A stretch of DNA of 64,000 nt from contig NZ_CP155618.1 in NCBI RefSeq assembly GCF_031128465.2, positions 1,745,501-1,809,500 of the forward strand, read 5' to 3'. The DNA comes from Mariniflexile litorale (GTDB lineage: Bacteria; Bacteroidota; Bacteroidia; Flavobacteriales; Flavobacteriaceae). The notes under the pieces were generated by a model. That model ran no database searches. It worked only from the letters and a program-made list of their open reading frames with translations, and was not told where the DNA came from. This document shows, in pieces, positions 8,277 to 16,936 of this stretch. Made by a program: the position numbers and the translations under genes. The first letter of the stretch is position 1, and each line of letters begins with the position of its first letter.

Positions 8277-10418
8277 ATGAAAACATTAAAGTATATATTT
8301 AGTTTAAGCTTGATTGTAATCGTCTTTTTTAATTGTACTGAAGATGATAACGATTTGAGTTTTGTAGATAATGTGGTGGCACCATCAAACGTTTCAGCAT
8401 TGTTCCAAATTACTCAAGATAATACAGGGTTAGTAACTATAACACCAAATGCAGAAAATGCAACTAGTTATACTATAAAATTTGGTGATGGAACAGGGGA
8501 AGAAGTAACTGTTAAACAAGGAGAAAGTACAACCCGCATTTATACCGAAGGTACATATTCTGTTGTTATTGAAGCTATTGGTATTACAGGTTTAAAAACA
8601 GAAGTAACCAAAGAACTCCCCGTTTATTTTAGAGCACCAGAAAATTTAGAAGTAAAAGCAGAAATAGATAGCTCAAACCCTTTTGTGCTAAACGTATCTG
8701 CTACTGCAGATTACGCAGCTTCTTTTCTTGTTTATTTTGATACTTCTAATACTGATGAAGAACCAACTATTTTAGCATTAGATGAAACAGTAAGTTTTGA
8801 GTATCTAAGTGTTGGCGATTATACCATAAAAGTGGTAGCATTAAGCGGAGGTACCGAAGTTACAGAAGCTACCCAAGTAATAACCATTGAAAAACCAACT
8901 CAATTACCTATTGATTTTGAAATTTTTGATGCGACTGTTTTTCAAGGATTTGGAGGCGCTTCTAACGAGGTTATAGACAATCCGGATACAAACGGAAACA
9001 GTTCTTCTAAAGTTGGTAAAATAGTAAAAGGAGGTCCAGAAAATTGGGCAGGAAACGTAATTACATTATCTGCACCAATCGATTTTTCTACTAAAAAATT
9101 CATTACAATGAATGTTTGGTCTCCAAGAGCCGGCGGTAAGGTTGTATTAAAATTAGAAAACCTAACAGAAGCTAGCACTAATATGGAAGTTGAAGCTACA
9201 ACAGTAGGAAATAGCACTTGGGAAGAAGTAACATTTGATTTCAGTGAAATTGATACAAGCAAAAGCTATCAAAAACTTGTATTATTTTTTGATATTGGAA
9301 CTATTGGAACTGGTAGTGCAGACTGGACATTCTATATTGATAACATTAAGCAAACTACAGGACCAGTATCCAATTACGCACCATTAATTTTTGATGATTT
9401 TGATGGTAATAGTAATATTACAACTTGGGCACAAGATGCTTCAGTATTAACATTAAATACTGCCAATGTTTTTAATAAAGGAATTAATACCTCTCTTAAA
9501 GTTTTGAAATATGATGATAATGGAGGTCAATATGCTAACATTCGTTTTGATGCAGCTGGAAATTTTGATTTATCTACTTCAAGTACCTTTACACTAAAAC
9601 TTTATGTACCATCCTCAGGTTTAACAGGAAGCCAAACAAATAAAATTCAATTAAAACTACAAAATGGTACAGCGGCAGAGCCTTGGGCTATGCAATCTGC
9701 TATTGAGAAAAATATAGTTTTAGATCAATGGCAAGAAATCACTTTTGATTTCGCTAATGATGGGATATTAGGTTCAGCCAATCCTTTGGCAAGAACAGAT
9801 TTTAATAGAGTCGTTTTACAGTTAAATGGAGAGAATAATACGGATCATGTAATTGGCTATTTTGATGATTTTGCCTATGGTTCAACACCACCTGCAGATA
9901 CTGCCCCTTTTGCAACAGATGATTTTGAGGGCAATGGTACTATCACTACATGGGCTCAGGATGGCTCAGTTGTAGACACTGCTTTTCCAATAGGTGTTTT
10001 AAAAACAGGGATGAATTACTCCAACACTGTTTTAAAATACGATGATAATGGAAGTGGTGATTATGCCAACATTCGTTTTGATGTGACTCCTAATTTTAAT
10101 TTGAATCAGAAAAGCAAATTTACGTTAAAGCTTTATGTACCAACTTCAGGTTTAACAGGAAGTCAAACTAATAAAATTCAATTAAAACTCCAAGATGGTA
10201 CTGCTGCAGAACCATGGGTATTACAAACAGTTATTGAAAAAACTATTGTATTAGATCAATGGCAAGAAATAACATTTGATTTTGCTTCAGATGTTGTATT
10301 AGGACAACAAAACCCACTTGATAGGACAGATTTTAGTAGAATTGTTATTCAGTTAAACGGTGAAGGTAATTCTGATAAAGTAATTGGGTATATCGATGAT
10401 TTTAAATATCATAATTAA
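8277..10418 (+). CDS. Surface glycan-binding-type lipoprotein with PKD-like and tandem beta-sandwich domains
   Basis: This 713-residue lipoprotein (FFNCTEDD after the signal) sits where SusE-like proteins or other surface glycan-binding proteins sit in utilisation loci. It has two PKD/Ig-like domains (about 35-205). A first carbohydrate-binding-like beta-sandwich follows (about 215-360, with YIDNI near its end). Two near-identical copies of a second beta-sandwich come last, at about 369-534 and 544-713. Shared strings in these two include LTGSQTNKIQLKLQ, GTAAEPW, VLDQWQEITFDFA and the terminal IGY(F/I)DDF. There is no catalytic signature, so binding of beta-glucan is inferred from context. 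It starts 11 bp after susD and ends 3 bp before the next gene. Confidence 0.82.
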   Translation: MKTLKYIFSLSLIVIVFFNCTEDDNDLSFVDNVVAPSNVSALFQITQDNTGLVTITPNAENATSYTIKFGDGTGEEVTVKQGESTTRIYTEGTYSVVIEAIGITGLKTEVTKELPVYFRAPENLEVKAEIDSSNPFVLNVSATADYAASFLVYFDTSNTDEEPTILALDETVSFEYLSVGDYTIKVVALSGGTEVTEATQVITIEKPTQLPIDFEIFDATVFQGFGGASNEVIDNPDTNGNSSSKVGKIVKGGPENWAGNVITLSAPIDFSTKKFITMNVWSPRAGGKVVLKLENLTEASTNMEVEATTVGNSTWEEVTFDFSEIDTSKSYQKLVLFFDIGTIGTGSADWTFYIDNIKQTTGPVSNYAPLIFDDFDGNSNITTWAQDASVLTLNTANVFNKGINTSLKVLKYDDNGGQYANIRFDAAGNFDLSTSSTFTLKLYVPSSGLTGSQTNKIQLKLQNGTAAEPWAMQSAIEKNIVLDQWQEITFDFANDGILGSANPLARTDFNRVVLQLNGENNTDHVIGYFDDFAYGSTPPADTAPFATDDFEGNGTITTWAQDGSVVDTAFPIGVLKTGMNYSNTVLKYDDNGSGDYANIRFDVTPNFNLNQKSKFTLKLYVPTSGLTGSQTNKIQLKLQDGTAAEPWVLQTVIEKTIVLDQWQEITFDFASDVVLGQQNPLDRTDFSRIVIQLNGEGNSDKVIGYIDDFKYHN
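9381..10415 (+). repeat. Intragenic tandem duplication of a ~500-bp domain-coding segment
   Basis: The segment from 9381 to about 9878 and the segment from 9906 to 10415 encode two copies of the same domain. Long stretches are also nearly identical in DNA, for example around the codons for SGLTGSQTNKIQLKL and LDQWQEITFDF. This indicates a fairly recent duplication within the lipoprotein gene. Confidence 0.85.
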
Positions 10419-10421
10419 AAA

Positions 10422-11333
10422 ATGAAAGAAATGAAAAATATAAAATATATAATAGGAATATTCCTTTCAATATCAATGCTATTCACTAGCTGTCAAGATG
10501 ATGACAACGAACTTGGAGACCTTATAGCACCTTCAAATATTGAAATAATAGTTACTTATATTGATGATGGTGCAGAATCACCCGCTCCAGGATTAGGAAG
10601 TGGCGAAATTAAAGTTTCAGCAAAAGCCGATAAAGCTACCGCATATCAATTTGTAATACAGGGGCAAACAAAGCTTCAAAAATCAGGTAGCGTATCTCAT
10701 ACATTTACAACGCTTGGTACAAACACCTATGCAGTTACTGTAATTGCTTTTGGAACCGGTGGTGTTTCATCTACCAAAACCATTGAGGTTGAAGTGCAAG
10801 CTTTATACGAGCCGCCAGCAGATTTATTAACCATGCTTACATCTAACAGTTCTAGATCTTGGAGAATTGCTTATGAAACGCCTAATTATTTTGGTTTAGG
10901 ACCTGTTGGAACTACCAGATTAGGAGAGTACTTCCCGAACGGAGGAACACCCGATAAATCAACTTCTGGAATGTATGACGACCGTTATATTTTTAATAGC
11001 GATGGAACCTTTACTCACGATACTGGTGATGATGGAGCTGTTTTTGGTCGCAACGGGCTTATTAATGAAATTGGTGGTCCTGGCGATGGTACAGCAGATG
11101 GTGATGATATATTAAAATACTCTTACGCAGATTATTCAGAATCGTGGACTTTAACAGCTCCTGGTGGTGTTGAAACGTTAAGTTTAAGTGGTTTAGGATT
11201 TATAGGTTATTATATAGGTGGCAGTACACCACATTCATATAAAATATTTGCTAGAACCGACAATTCCATGTCATTAATTGCCACCGACGGGAATAATCAA
11301 TTCGATTGGAATTTTATTTTAATAGCAGATTAA
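10422..11333 (+). CDS. Glucan-locus lipoprotein, PKD-like N-domain plus unrecognised C-domain
   Basis: The signal peptide ends LFTSC (Cys24). Residues about 35-125 form a PKD-like module (GEIKVSAKADKATAYQF; HTFTTLGTNTYAVTVIAF) that closely resembles modules in the preceding lipoprotein and in the following GH16 enzyme. Residues about 135-303 hold a domain I cannot place. It is Gly/Asp/aromatic-rich (SRSWRIAYETPNYFG; DDRYIFNSDGTFTHDTG; ends NQFDWNFILIAD), with a lipocalin-like pattern of short strands. There is no catalytic motif. Its place between a binding lipoprotein and laminarinase suggests surface glycan binding, by inference. It lies 3 bp after the upstream gene and 65 bp before the GH16 gene. 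Confidence 0.75.
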   Translation: MKEMKNIKYIIGIFLSISMLFTSCQDDDNELGDLIAPSNIEIIVTYIDDGAESPAPGLGSGEIKVSAKADKATAYQFVIQGQTKLQKSGSVSHTFTTLGTNTYAVTVIAFGTGGVSSTKTIEVEVQALYEPPADLLTMLTSNSSRSWRIAYETPNYFGLGPVGTTRLGEYFPNGGTPDKSTSGMYDDRYIFNSDGTFTHDTGDDGAVFGRNGLINEIGGPGDGTADGDDILKYSYADYSESWTLTAPGGVETLSLSGLGFIGYYIGGSTPHSYKIFARTDNSMSLIATDGNNQFDWNFILIAD

Positions 11334-11398
11334 TACAAAATCATATTTGGATACGGATAGAAAACCGCTATCCAGTATGAATAGTTAAAAACGAAAAA

Positions 11399-12499
11399 AT
11401 GTTTAAAAAGATGCTTTACATAATCAATTTAGGGTTGATGCTTTTATTATCCTGCTCTGGAGGTAATGATGATTCTTCAACAATCGAAGAACCAAAAGAA
11501 ATAATTCCAAAAAACCTGGTATTAACCATTGATCTTTCTGGTAAGGATGCTAGCAATCCGAACGGAGATGGCTCTGGTTTAATTACATGCACAGCTTTGG
11601 CAACAAATGCAGTTTCTTTTGGTTTTAAAATAGGTAGCAATGCCGAAGTAACAAGTGCTAATGGTTTCTTTAATTACACGTTTACAACCGAAGGAACCAA
11701 CGATTATATTATAACCGTATTTGCATATTCAAGTACAGGTAATGCTATCAGCGATTTTAAAAAGGCAACTGTTTTTGTTGCCAAAAAAGACCCACAATTA
11801 ATTTGGTCGGATGAATTCAACACAGATGGAGCTCCTGATACTTCAAAATGGGGTTATGATATAGGAACTGGGGATAATGGTTGGGGCAATGGTGAAAAAC
11901 AATATTATACCAATAGAACTGATAATGTCAAAGTTGAAAATGGGGTGCTAAAAATAACAGCGAAAAAGGAAAACTATCAAGGTTCAGAATATACTTCAGC
12001 AAGATTATTAACAAAAGGAAAATTCGAGTTTACTTATGGTCGTGTTGAAGTAAGAGCAAAACTACCAAGTGGTTCTGGTACATGGCCAGCTATTTGGATG
12101 TTGGGAGCCAATATAGATAATGTAGGTTGGCCTGCTTGTGGAGAAATAGACATCATGGAGCATTGGGGGTACAACCCTGCCATAATTTCTAGTGCTACAC
12201 ATACACCTTCTTGTTCTGGTGGTTGTGCAAATACAAAAGTAGGTGAAACAACAATAAATGATTATGCAACAGCATTCCACATATATAGTCTAGAATGGAT
12301 AGAAAACGAATTAAACTTCATTATAGACGGAAACATAAAATACACCTATAAACCAACAGAAAAAAACAGCAGCACTTGGCCATATACAGCTCCACAATTT
12401 TTAATTTTAAATGTCGCCATGGGTGGTAGTTGGTTTTCTATTGATCCAAATTTCATAGAATCTGTAATGGAGATAGATTACATAAAAGTATATCAATAA
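11399..12499 (+). CDS. GH16 endo-beta-1,3-glucanase (laminarinase-type) lipoprotein
   Basis: This enzyme hydrolyses internal beta-1,3 (or mixed-linkage) glucan bonds at the cell surface. The signal peptide ends LLLSC (Cys19). A PKD-like module (about 37-128) is followed by the GH16 domain (about 133-366). That domain starts LIWSDEFNTDGAPDTSKW and carries the catalytic signature E249-I-D251-I-M-E254 in CGEIDIMEHWG. The bulged ExDxxE form is typical of laminarinases and lichenases rather than kappa-carrageenases. AIWMLG and the final MEIDYIKVYQ are also classic GH16. The GH3 gene follows 2 bp later. Laminarin as substrate is inferred from the GH16 plus GH3 plus SusCD combination; lichenan activity is possible. 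Confidence 0.93.
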   Translation: MFKKMLYIINLGLMLLLSCSGGNDDSSTIEEPKEIIPKNLVLTIDLSGKDASNPNGDGSGLITCTALATNAVSFGFKIGSNAEVTSANGFFNYTFTTEGTNDYIITVFAYSSTGNAISDFKKATVFVAKKDPQLIWSDEFNTDGAPDTSKWGYDIGTGDNGWGNGEKQYYTNRTDNVKVENGVLKITAKKENYQGSEYTSARLLTKGKFEFTYGRVEVRAKLPSGSGTWPAIWMLGANIDNVGWPACGEIDIMEHWGYNPAIISSATHTPSCSGGCANTKVGETTINDYATAFHIYSLEWIENELNFIIDGNIKYTYKPTEKNSSTWPYTAPQFLILNVAMGGSWFSIDPNFIESVMEIDYIKVYQ

Positions 12500-12501
12500 T
12501 T

Positions 12502-14790
12502 ATGAAAAATAACAGTTTATATAGTTTGCTTATTGCCTTTATTTTAGTTGCTTCTTGTAAAGAGCAGAACAATAATTCAGAGGACAATATCAATAATTCT
12601 AATCAAACAATTGAAAATAAAGTTACCCAATTGCTTTCTAAAATGACTTTAGAAGAAAAAATAGGGCAAATGAATCAATACAATGGTTTTTGGAACGTTA
12701 CAGGTCCAAAACCATCCGATGGTGATGCAGCAAAAAAATATGAACATCTAAAAAAAGGCTATGTTGGTTCCATGCTGAATGTTAGAGGCGTTAAGGAAGT
12801 AAGAGCCGTTCAAAAAATAGCTGTAGAAGAAACCAGATTGGGCATTCCTTTAATAATTGGTTTTGATGTGATACACGGTTATAAAACGTTAAGTCCAATA
12901 CCTTTAGCCGAAGCTGCAAGTTGGGACTTGGCAGCTATTAAAAAATCGGCACGAGTTGCCGCAAAAGAATCTGCAGCAGCAGGGATCAATTGGACCTTTG
13001 CTCCTATGGTCGATATTTCAAGAGATGCGCGTTGGGGTCGTGTTATGGAAGGTGCCGGCGAAGACCCTTTTTTAGGTTCCAAAATTGCCATAGCAAGAGT
13101 TCAAGGGTTTCAAGGAGACGATTTATCTTCTCATCAAACCATTGCAGCTTGTGCAAAGCATTGGGCGGGTTACGGTTTTGCCGAAGCAGGTAGAGATTAT
13201 AACACCGTTGATGTTGGAACTTCAACACTTAACAATATCATTTTTCCACCTTTTAAAGCGGCTATGGATGCTGGGGTAAGAACATTTATGAACTCTTTTA
13301 ACGAACTAAACGGAATTCCTGCAACAGGTAATGTGTATTTACAACGCGATATTTTAAAAGGAAAATGGGGTTTTGATGGTTTTGTAGTATCCGATTGGGG
13401 TTCTATCAACGAAATGATTGCTCATGGATATGCTAAAGATAAGAAACATGCTGCTGAACTTTCTGCTATAGCAGGTTCTGATATGGATATGGAATCCTAT
13501 GCTTACGTTGATGAATTAGCAAATTTGGTTAGAGAAGGAAAAGTAAAAGAATCATTAATTGATGATGCTGTAACACGCATTTTAAAAGTGAAATTTGAAT
13601 TGGGGCTTTTTGATGATCCTTATAAATATTGCAACGAAGATTACGAAAAAGAAGTCACTGGAAGCAAAGAAATTCATGATGCAGTATTAGATGTAGCTAA
13701 AAAATCTATCGTGTTGCTTAAAAACGCGAACCAAGTACTTCCTCTTAAAAAAGAAGGACAACATATTGCTTTAATAGGTGTTTTGGCTGCCGATAAAACA
13801 AGTTCGTTAGGAAGCTGGCGTATTGCTGCTGATGACAATACAGCTGTATCTGTTTTAGAAGGATTGCAAAAATATACAGGCAACAAAATAACTTATGCAA
13901 AAGGTGCCGATGTAGTAATAGGGAAAACCGAATTCGCCATAGAGTTACAAATTAATACTGAAGATAAAAGTGGTTTTTCTGAAGCTATAGCAACAGCTAA
14001 AAAATCAGATGTTGTTGTAATGGTTTTGGGCGAACACGGGTTTCAAAGCGGGGAAGCTAGAAGTAGAACCGATTTAAACTTACCAGGGGTTCAACAAGAA
14101 CTTTTGGAAGCCATATATAAAGTGAACAAAAATATTGTCTTGGTTTTAAACAACGGAAGGCCTTTAACTATTACTTGGGCAGATGAACACGTCCCAGCCA
14201 TAGTTGAAGCGTGGCAATTAGGCACGCAAAGTGGAAATGCCATTGCTGAGGTTTTATATGGCGATTACAACCCAAGTGGAAAGTTACCTATGTCATTCCC
14301 AAGAAATGTGGGTCAAGTACCCATTTATTACAATTACAAAAATACAGGTAGACCTATTATCCCTGCACCAAATGAAGTGTTTTGGTCTCATTATATAGAT
14401 GAAAGTAACGATCCACTATACCCTTTTGGACATGGTTTAAGCTACACTACTTTTTATTATAGCAATTTAGTGGTGAATAAAATTTCAAATGAAGCAGTTG
14501 AAGTTTCCGTTGAAATAAAAAACACAGGAACTTTATTAGGAAAAGAAGTAGCTCAATTATATATTCAAGATGTATTTGCAAGTGTAACAAGACCTGTAAA
14601 AGAATTAAAAGGATTTGAAATGATTGAATTAAAACCAAATGAACAAAAAACCATCAAGTTTAAGTTAACAAATAAAGAATTAGGATTCTTTAATAATGAA
14701 GGTGAATTTGTTTTAGAACCTGGTGAATTTAAAGTATATGTTGGTGGCAGTTCTAAAACTGTTTTAGAATCTAAATTTAATTTAGAATAG
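12502..14790 (+). CDS. bglX: GH3 beta-glucosidase (BglX-type) lipoprotein
   Basis: This 762-residue exo-acting enzyme releases glucose from beta-gluco-oligosaccharides and completes the pathway started by GH16. The signal peptide ends VASC (Cys19). The (beta/alpha)8 domain begins LLSKMTLEEKIGQMNQ. It contains KHWAGYG and the nucleophile Asp298 in GFVVSDWGS. The alpha/beta sandwich domain carries GEHGFQSGEARSRTDL, the region that supplies the acid/base glutamate in this family. A fibronectin-III-like C-terminal domain ends the protein (GKEVAQLYIQD; RPVKELKGFEMIEL). It is the last gene of the operon and starts 2 bp after GH16. No obvious terminator follows. Confidence 0.94.
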   Translation: MKNNSLYSLLIAFILVASCKEQNNNSEDNINNSNQTIENKVTQLLSKMTLEEKIGQMNQYNGFWNVTGPKPSDGDAAKKYEHLKKGYVGSMLNVRGVKEVRAVQKIAVEETRLGIPLIIGFDVIHGYKTLSPIPLAEAASWDLAAIKKSARVAAKESAAAGINWTFAPMVDISRDARWGRVMEGAGEDPFLGSKIAIARVQGFQGDDLSSHQTIAACAKHWAGYGFAEAGRDYNTVDVGTSTLNNIIFPPFKAAMDAGVRTFMNSFNELNGIPATGNVYLQRDILKGKWGFDGFVVSDWGSINEMIAHGYAKDKKHAAELSAIAGSDMDMESYAYVDELANLVREGKVKESLIDDAVTRILKVKFELGLFDDPYKYCNEDYEKEVTGSKEIHDAVLDVAKKSIVLLKNANQVLPLKKEGQHIALIGVLAADKTSSLGSWRIAADDNTAVSVLEGLQKYTGNKITYAKGADVVIGKTEFAIELQINTEDKSGFSEAIATAKKSDVVVMVLGEHGFQSGEARSRTDLNLPGVQQELLEAIYKVNKNIVLVLNNGRPLTITWADEHVPAIVEAWQLGTQSGNAIAEVLYGDYNPSGKLPMSFPRNVGQVPIYYNYKNTGRPIIPAPNEVFWSHYIDESNDPLYPFGHGLSYTTFYYSNLVVNKISNEAVEVSVEIKNTGTLLGKEVAQLYIQDVFASVTRPVKELKGFEMIELKPNEQKTIKFKLTNKELGFFNNEGEFVLEPGEFKVYVGGSSKTVLESKFNLE

Positions 14791-14993
14791 ATGTACAAAT
14801 TTTGTTGGAAGTCCATCTTTGTTGATGTTTTTTAAATTTTGGTCAAACGTATTTTTGAGAGTTATAGAAATAAAATTTTCATTTATTTTGCATTCAGATT
14901 CTGCGTTAAGAAAACATACGAACAGGGATTAAGTTGCTTTTTAATGGTTGTTGCGTTTGCAGCCTAAACGGTTCCTTTTAACTTTGGTCTATT

Positions 14994-15555
14994 TCAGTAA
15001 AGTTTTAGTGCATTTTCTCCATTTTTACAAGCATCAACAGCATTTAAAATAAGATTAATTAAAACTTGCTCAATAAGATGCATATCTATATCTAACTCTA
15101 ATTTTGGAGACGTAATATTAAATTCTACATGTATGTTTTTAGCTTTTATGGATGGCTCCATAAGACGTTGTATATTATTAAATAGGTCCTCAATTTTAAC
15201 GCGCTGTAGGTTAAGTTGAGTTACTTTGCTTAAACTGCGATACGTTTTAGCAAATTTTAAAAGCCCTTCACTTCGGTTTTTAATGGTTTTTACACCAGCA
15301 TTTAAGTCTTCTAATTCTAATCTTGTTTTTTCTGGATGCTCAATAGCAAGTTGTAGATTTTTTTGTAGTGTATCTGCCAAAGATGAAATCGGTGTAATAG
15401 AATTCATTATTTCATGTGTCATCACACTTAATAGTTTTTTCCAAGATTCTGATTCATTTTTGTTTAAAGTATCATCAATATTCTGAATGACTATTAACTT
15501 AAAAGCATCTTCTTCAACTTGAAAAACCGTATCGGAAATCTTACCAGTTTTAACA
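14994..15555 (-). pseudogene. Remnant of a NtrY-type sensor histidine kinase
   Basis: The minus-strand frame holds the dimerisation/H-box region (LLSVMTHEIMNSITPISSLA, phospho-acceptor His in THE) and the N-box (HLIEQVLINLILNAVDACKNG). It then stops at 14994, before the G-boxes of the ATPase domain. Upstream, the frame is open without a start codon to about 15555 and still reads like the family (AFKLIVIQNIDDTLNKNESE), after which homology ends. Both the sensor part and the catalytic ATP-binding part are missing, so it cannot be an active kinase. It abuts an oppositely oriented TolC fragment. A short GTG-started product from 15425 is formally possible but would be inactive. Confidence 0.85.
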
Positions 15556-15999
15556 GAACAGACGTCTTTTGATTCCCAGAATATCAGTTATAAAGATCAA
15601 TTAGATACTAATTTAAACACAGTAATTGGTGTGGCTGTTAGTGTATCCCTTTTCAATGGTTTTAGAGCTAAGAATAATGTGGCTTTAGAGAAAATTAAAG
15701 TAGAGGAATCTGTATTGGAATTAGAGCGTACTTATCAAGACATTAAGAATACTATTGCTCAGGTACATTTTGATATGGAATCGGCTTATAATAAGCATCA
15801 AAGTTTCTTAAAGCAAGTTGAAGTTTATAAAGAATCTTATCGTATAAATGAAATAAGGTTTAATAATGGAGTGTCTAATTTCCTTAATTATATTTCAAGC
15901 AAAAATAATTTGGAGAATGCAAAAGTTAACTTGACGAATGCTAAATATGAATATCTTTTACGTGTGAAGGTTTTAGATTATTATAGAGGAAAGTTTTAA
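15550..15999 (+). pseudogene. Remnant of a TolC-family outer-membrane efflux protein (C-terminal part)
   Basis: Only the last third of a TolC-like protein remains: VAVSVSLFNGFRAKNNVAL, then a long helix pair (ELERTYQDIKNTIAQVHFDM; FLKQVEVYKESYRINEIRF), the NGVSNFLNYISSKNNLENA repeat and the end RVKVLDYYRGKF. Homology begins near 15550 (LTEQTSFDSQNISYKDQL) right after an in-frame stop, with no signal peptide or first half. A GTG at 15631 could start a short product, but it would lack half the barrel and the coiled coil. The fragment meets the kinase remnant head to head at about 15550, showing a rearrangement or deletion. Confidence 0.85.
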
Positions 16000-16177
16000 T
16001 TATAAAGTAATACTTGTTTTTCTAATACATTGGGTTTTAAAAAGGAGGAAAATAGTATTCTTGTTTCCCAACGGGCTATTTCAAGTCAGTTCTTCTTTTT
16101 TATTTCTGAAAATTGATTAACAATTAATATTTGAAATATTAAACAGTTAGAGACTAAATAAACAGAAACGAATCTTA

Positions 16178-16185
16178 TATCTTTG
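16178..16185 (+). promoter_or_regulatory. Perfect -7 element TATCTTTG upstream of the small lipoprotein gene
   Basis: TATCTTTG matches the Bacteroidetes TAnnTTTG -7 consensus and lies 23 bp before the ATG at 16209. No clear -33 TTTG is seen. Confidence 0.45.
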
Positions 16186-16208
16186 CTTTTTATACGATAC
16201 ATTTAGTT

Positions 16209-16727
16209 ATGAATTTTAAGTATTTAAGTATTATATGCTTTTTGGTTATCATCTTTTCCTGTAAAAAAAACCAGGAAATGAGGGAACTAACTACAGTCAA
16301 AACAAATGATAGTCTGGAAATTAAAGAAAAGGATATTTCAAAAATTAAATACACTGATTATATTCTAGACACTAGAACTGAAAATTTAATGATAAGTTGG
16401 GAGGCTTACAAGCAACTGAGTGAGGTTATTAATAACGTAAAAAAGGCCGATTTAAGTTTCTTTCAAAACAACAATAAAGAAGTTAAAGAATTATTAGTCA
16501 ACTTAAAACAAAACATCCCGAACGATGTAGATAGTTCGTCTATTTTATCAAGAATTTCTGCTTTGGAAACCAAAATTTTAAAACTAGAAAGTTTAGTTAA
16601 TTTATCTACCACAAGCAAAAAAGAACTACTTGTAAACATACAAGACTTGTTGATCGCGTTTTCTAATTTAAATTTGCAAATGAACAAGAAAATAGAAAAC
16701 GATAATATTATTATTGAAAAACCATAA
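16209..16727 (+). CDS. Small lipoprotein of unknown function with helical/coiled-coil body
   Basis: The protein has 172 residues. The signal peptide ends VIIFSC (Cys18), so it is probably lipid-anchored. The body is almost entirely helical and charged (WEAYKQLSEVINNVKKADLS; SALETKILKLESLVNLSTT; LLIAFSNLNLQMNKKIEN), suggesting a coiled coil. I recognise no domain. It has its own promoter-like element and is convergent with dgt, with a dispersed repeat between them, so it is probably monocistronic. It looks intact despite the pseudogene cluster just upstream. Confidence 0.7.
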   Translation: MNFKYLSIICFLVIIFSCKKNQEMRELTTVKTNDSLEIKEKDISKIKYTDYILDTRTENLMISWEAYKQLSEVINNVKKADLSFFQNNNKEVKELLVNLKQNIPNDVDSSSILSRISALETKILKLESLVNLSTTSKKELLVNIQDLLIAFSNLNLQMNKKIENDNIIIEKP

Positions 16728-16845
16728 AAGGGTTCTTTGGAGCCCGATTAAAAACAGCAATAATAGAGATGAGCAAATATAATTCGAGGTAAATTATATG
16801 CGTATTTTAATTGTTATGCTAAGTGCTTTTTGTTTTTTCAAATTC

Positions 16846-16928
16846 TGCGTTAGCGATTGTAGTGGAAAGCCCGGAGTGAGGTACGAACGAGGACTTGCAA
16901 CGTAAAGCGCGACCCTTCGGGTAACGCC
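16846..16928 (+). repeat. Dispersed intergenic repeat, copy 1
   Basis: This 83-bp GC-richer block runs from TGCGTTAGCGATTGTAGTGG to CCCTTCGGGTAACGCC, in AT-rich intergenic DNA between two convergent genes. Its reverse complement recurs at 56435-56518, with about four positions in five identical. The internal CCCTTCGGG is hairpin-capable. It is non-coding. Confidence 0.85.
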
Positions 16929-16936
16929 CAAAACAT

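Noticed and set aside
11399-14790. Agar, carrageenan or cellulose as the target of the GH16/GH3 locus
   Set aside because: The EIDIMEHWG form of the GH16 signature and pairing with a BglX-type GH3 fit laminarin or mixed-linkage glucan. No sulfatase, GH117, GH82 or GH5/9 gene is present.
14790-14993. TTCTGCGTTAAG near 14900 as another copy of the dispersed repeat
   Set aside because: Only the first few bases agree with copies at 16846 and 56435. The rest is unrelated, so chance cannot be excluded.
16729-16770. GGTTCTTTGGAGCCC after the small lipoprotein gene as a terminator
   Set aside because: The stem is short and there is no T run behind it, so I do not list it.
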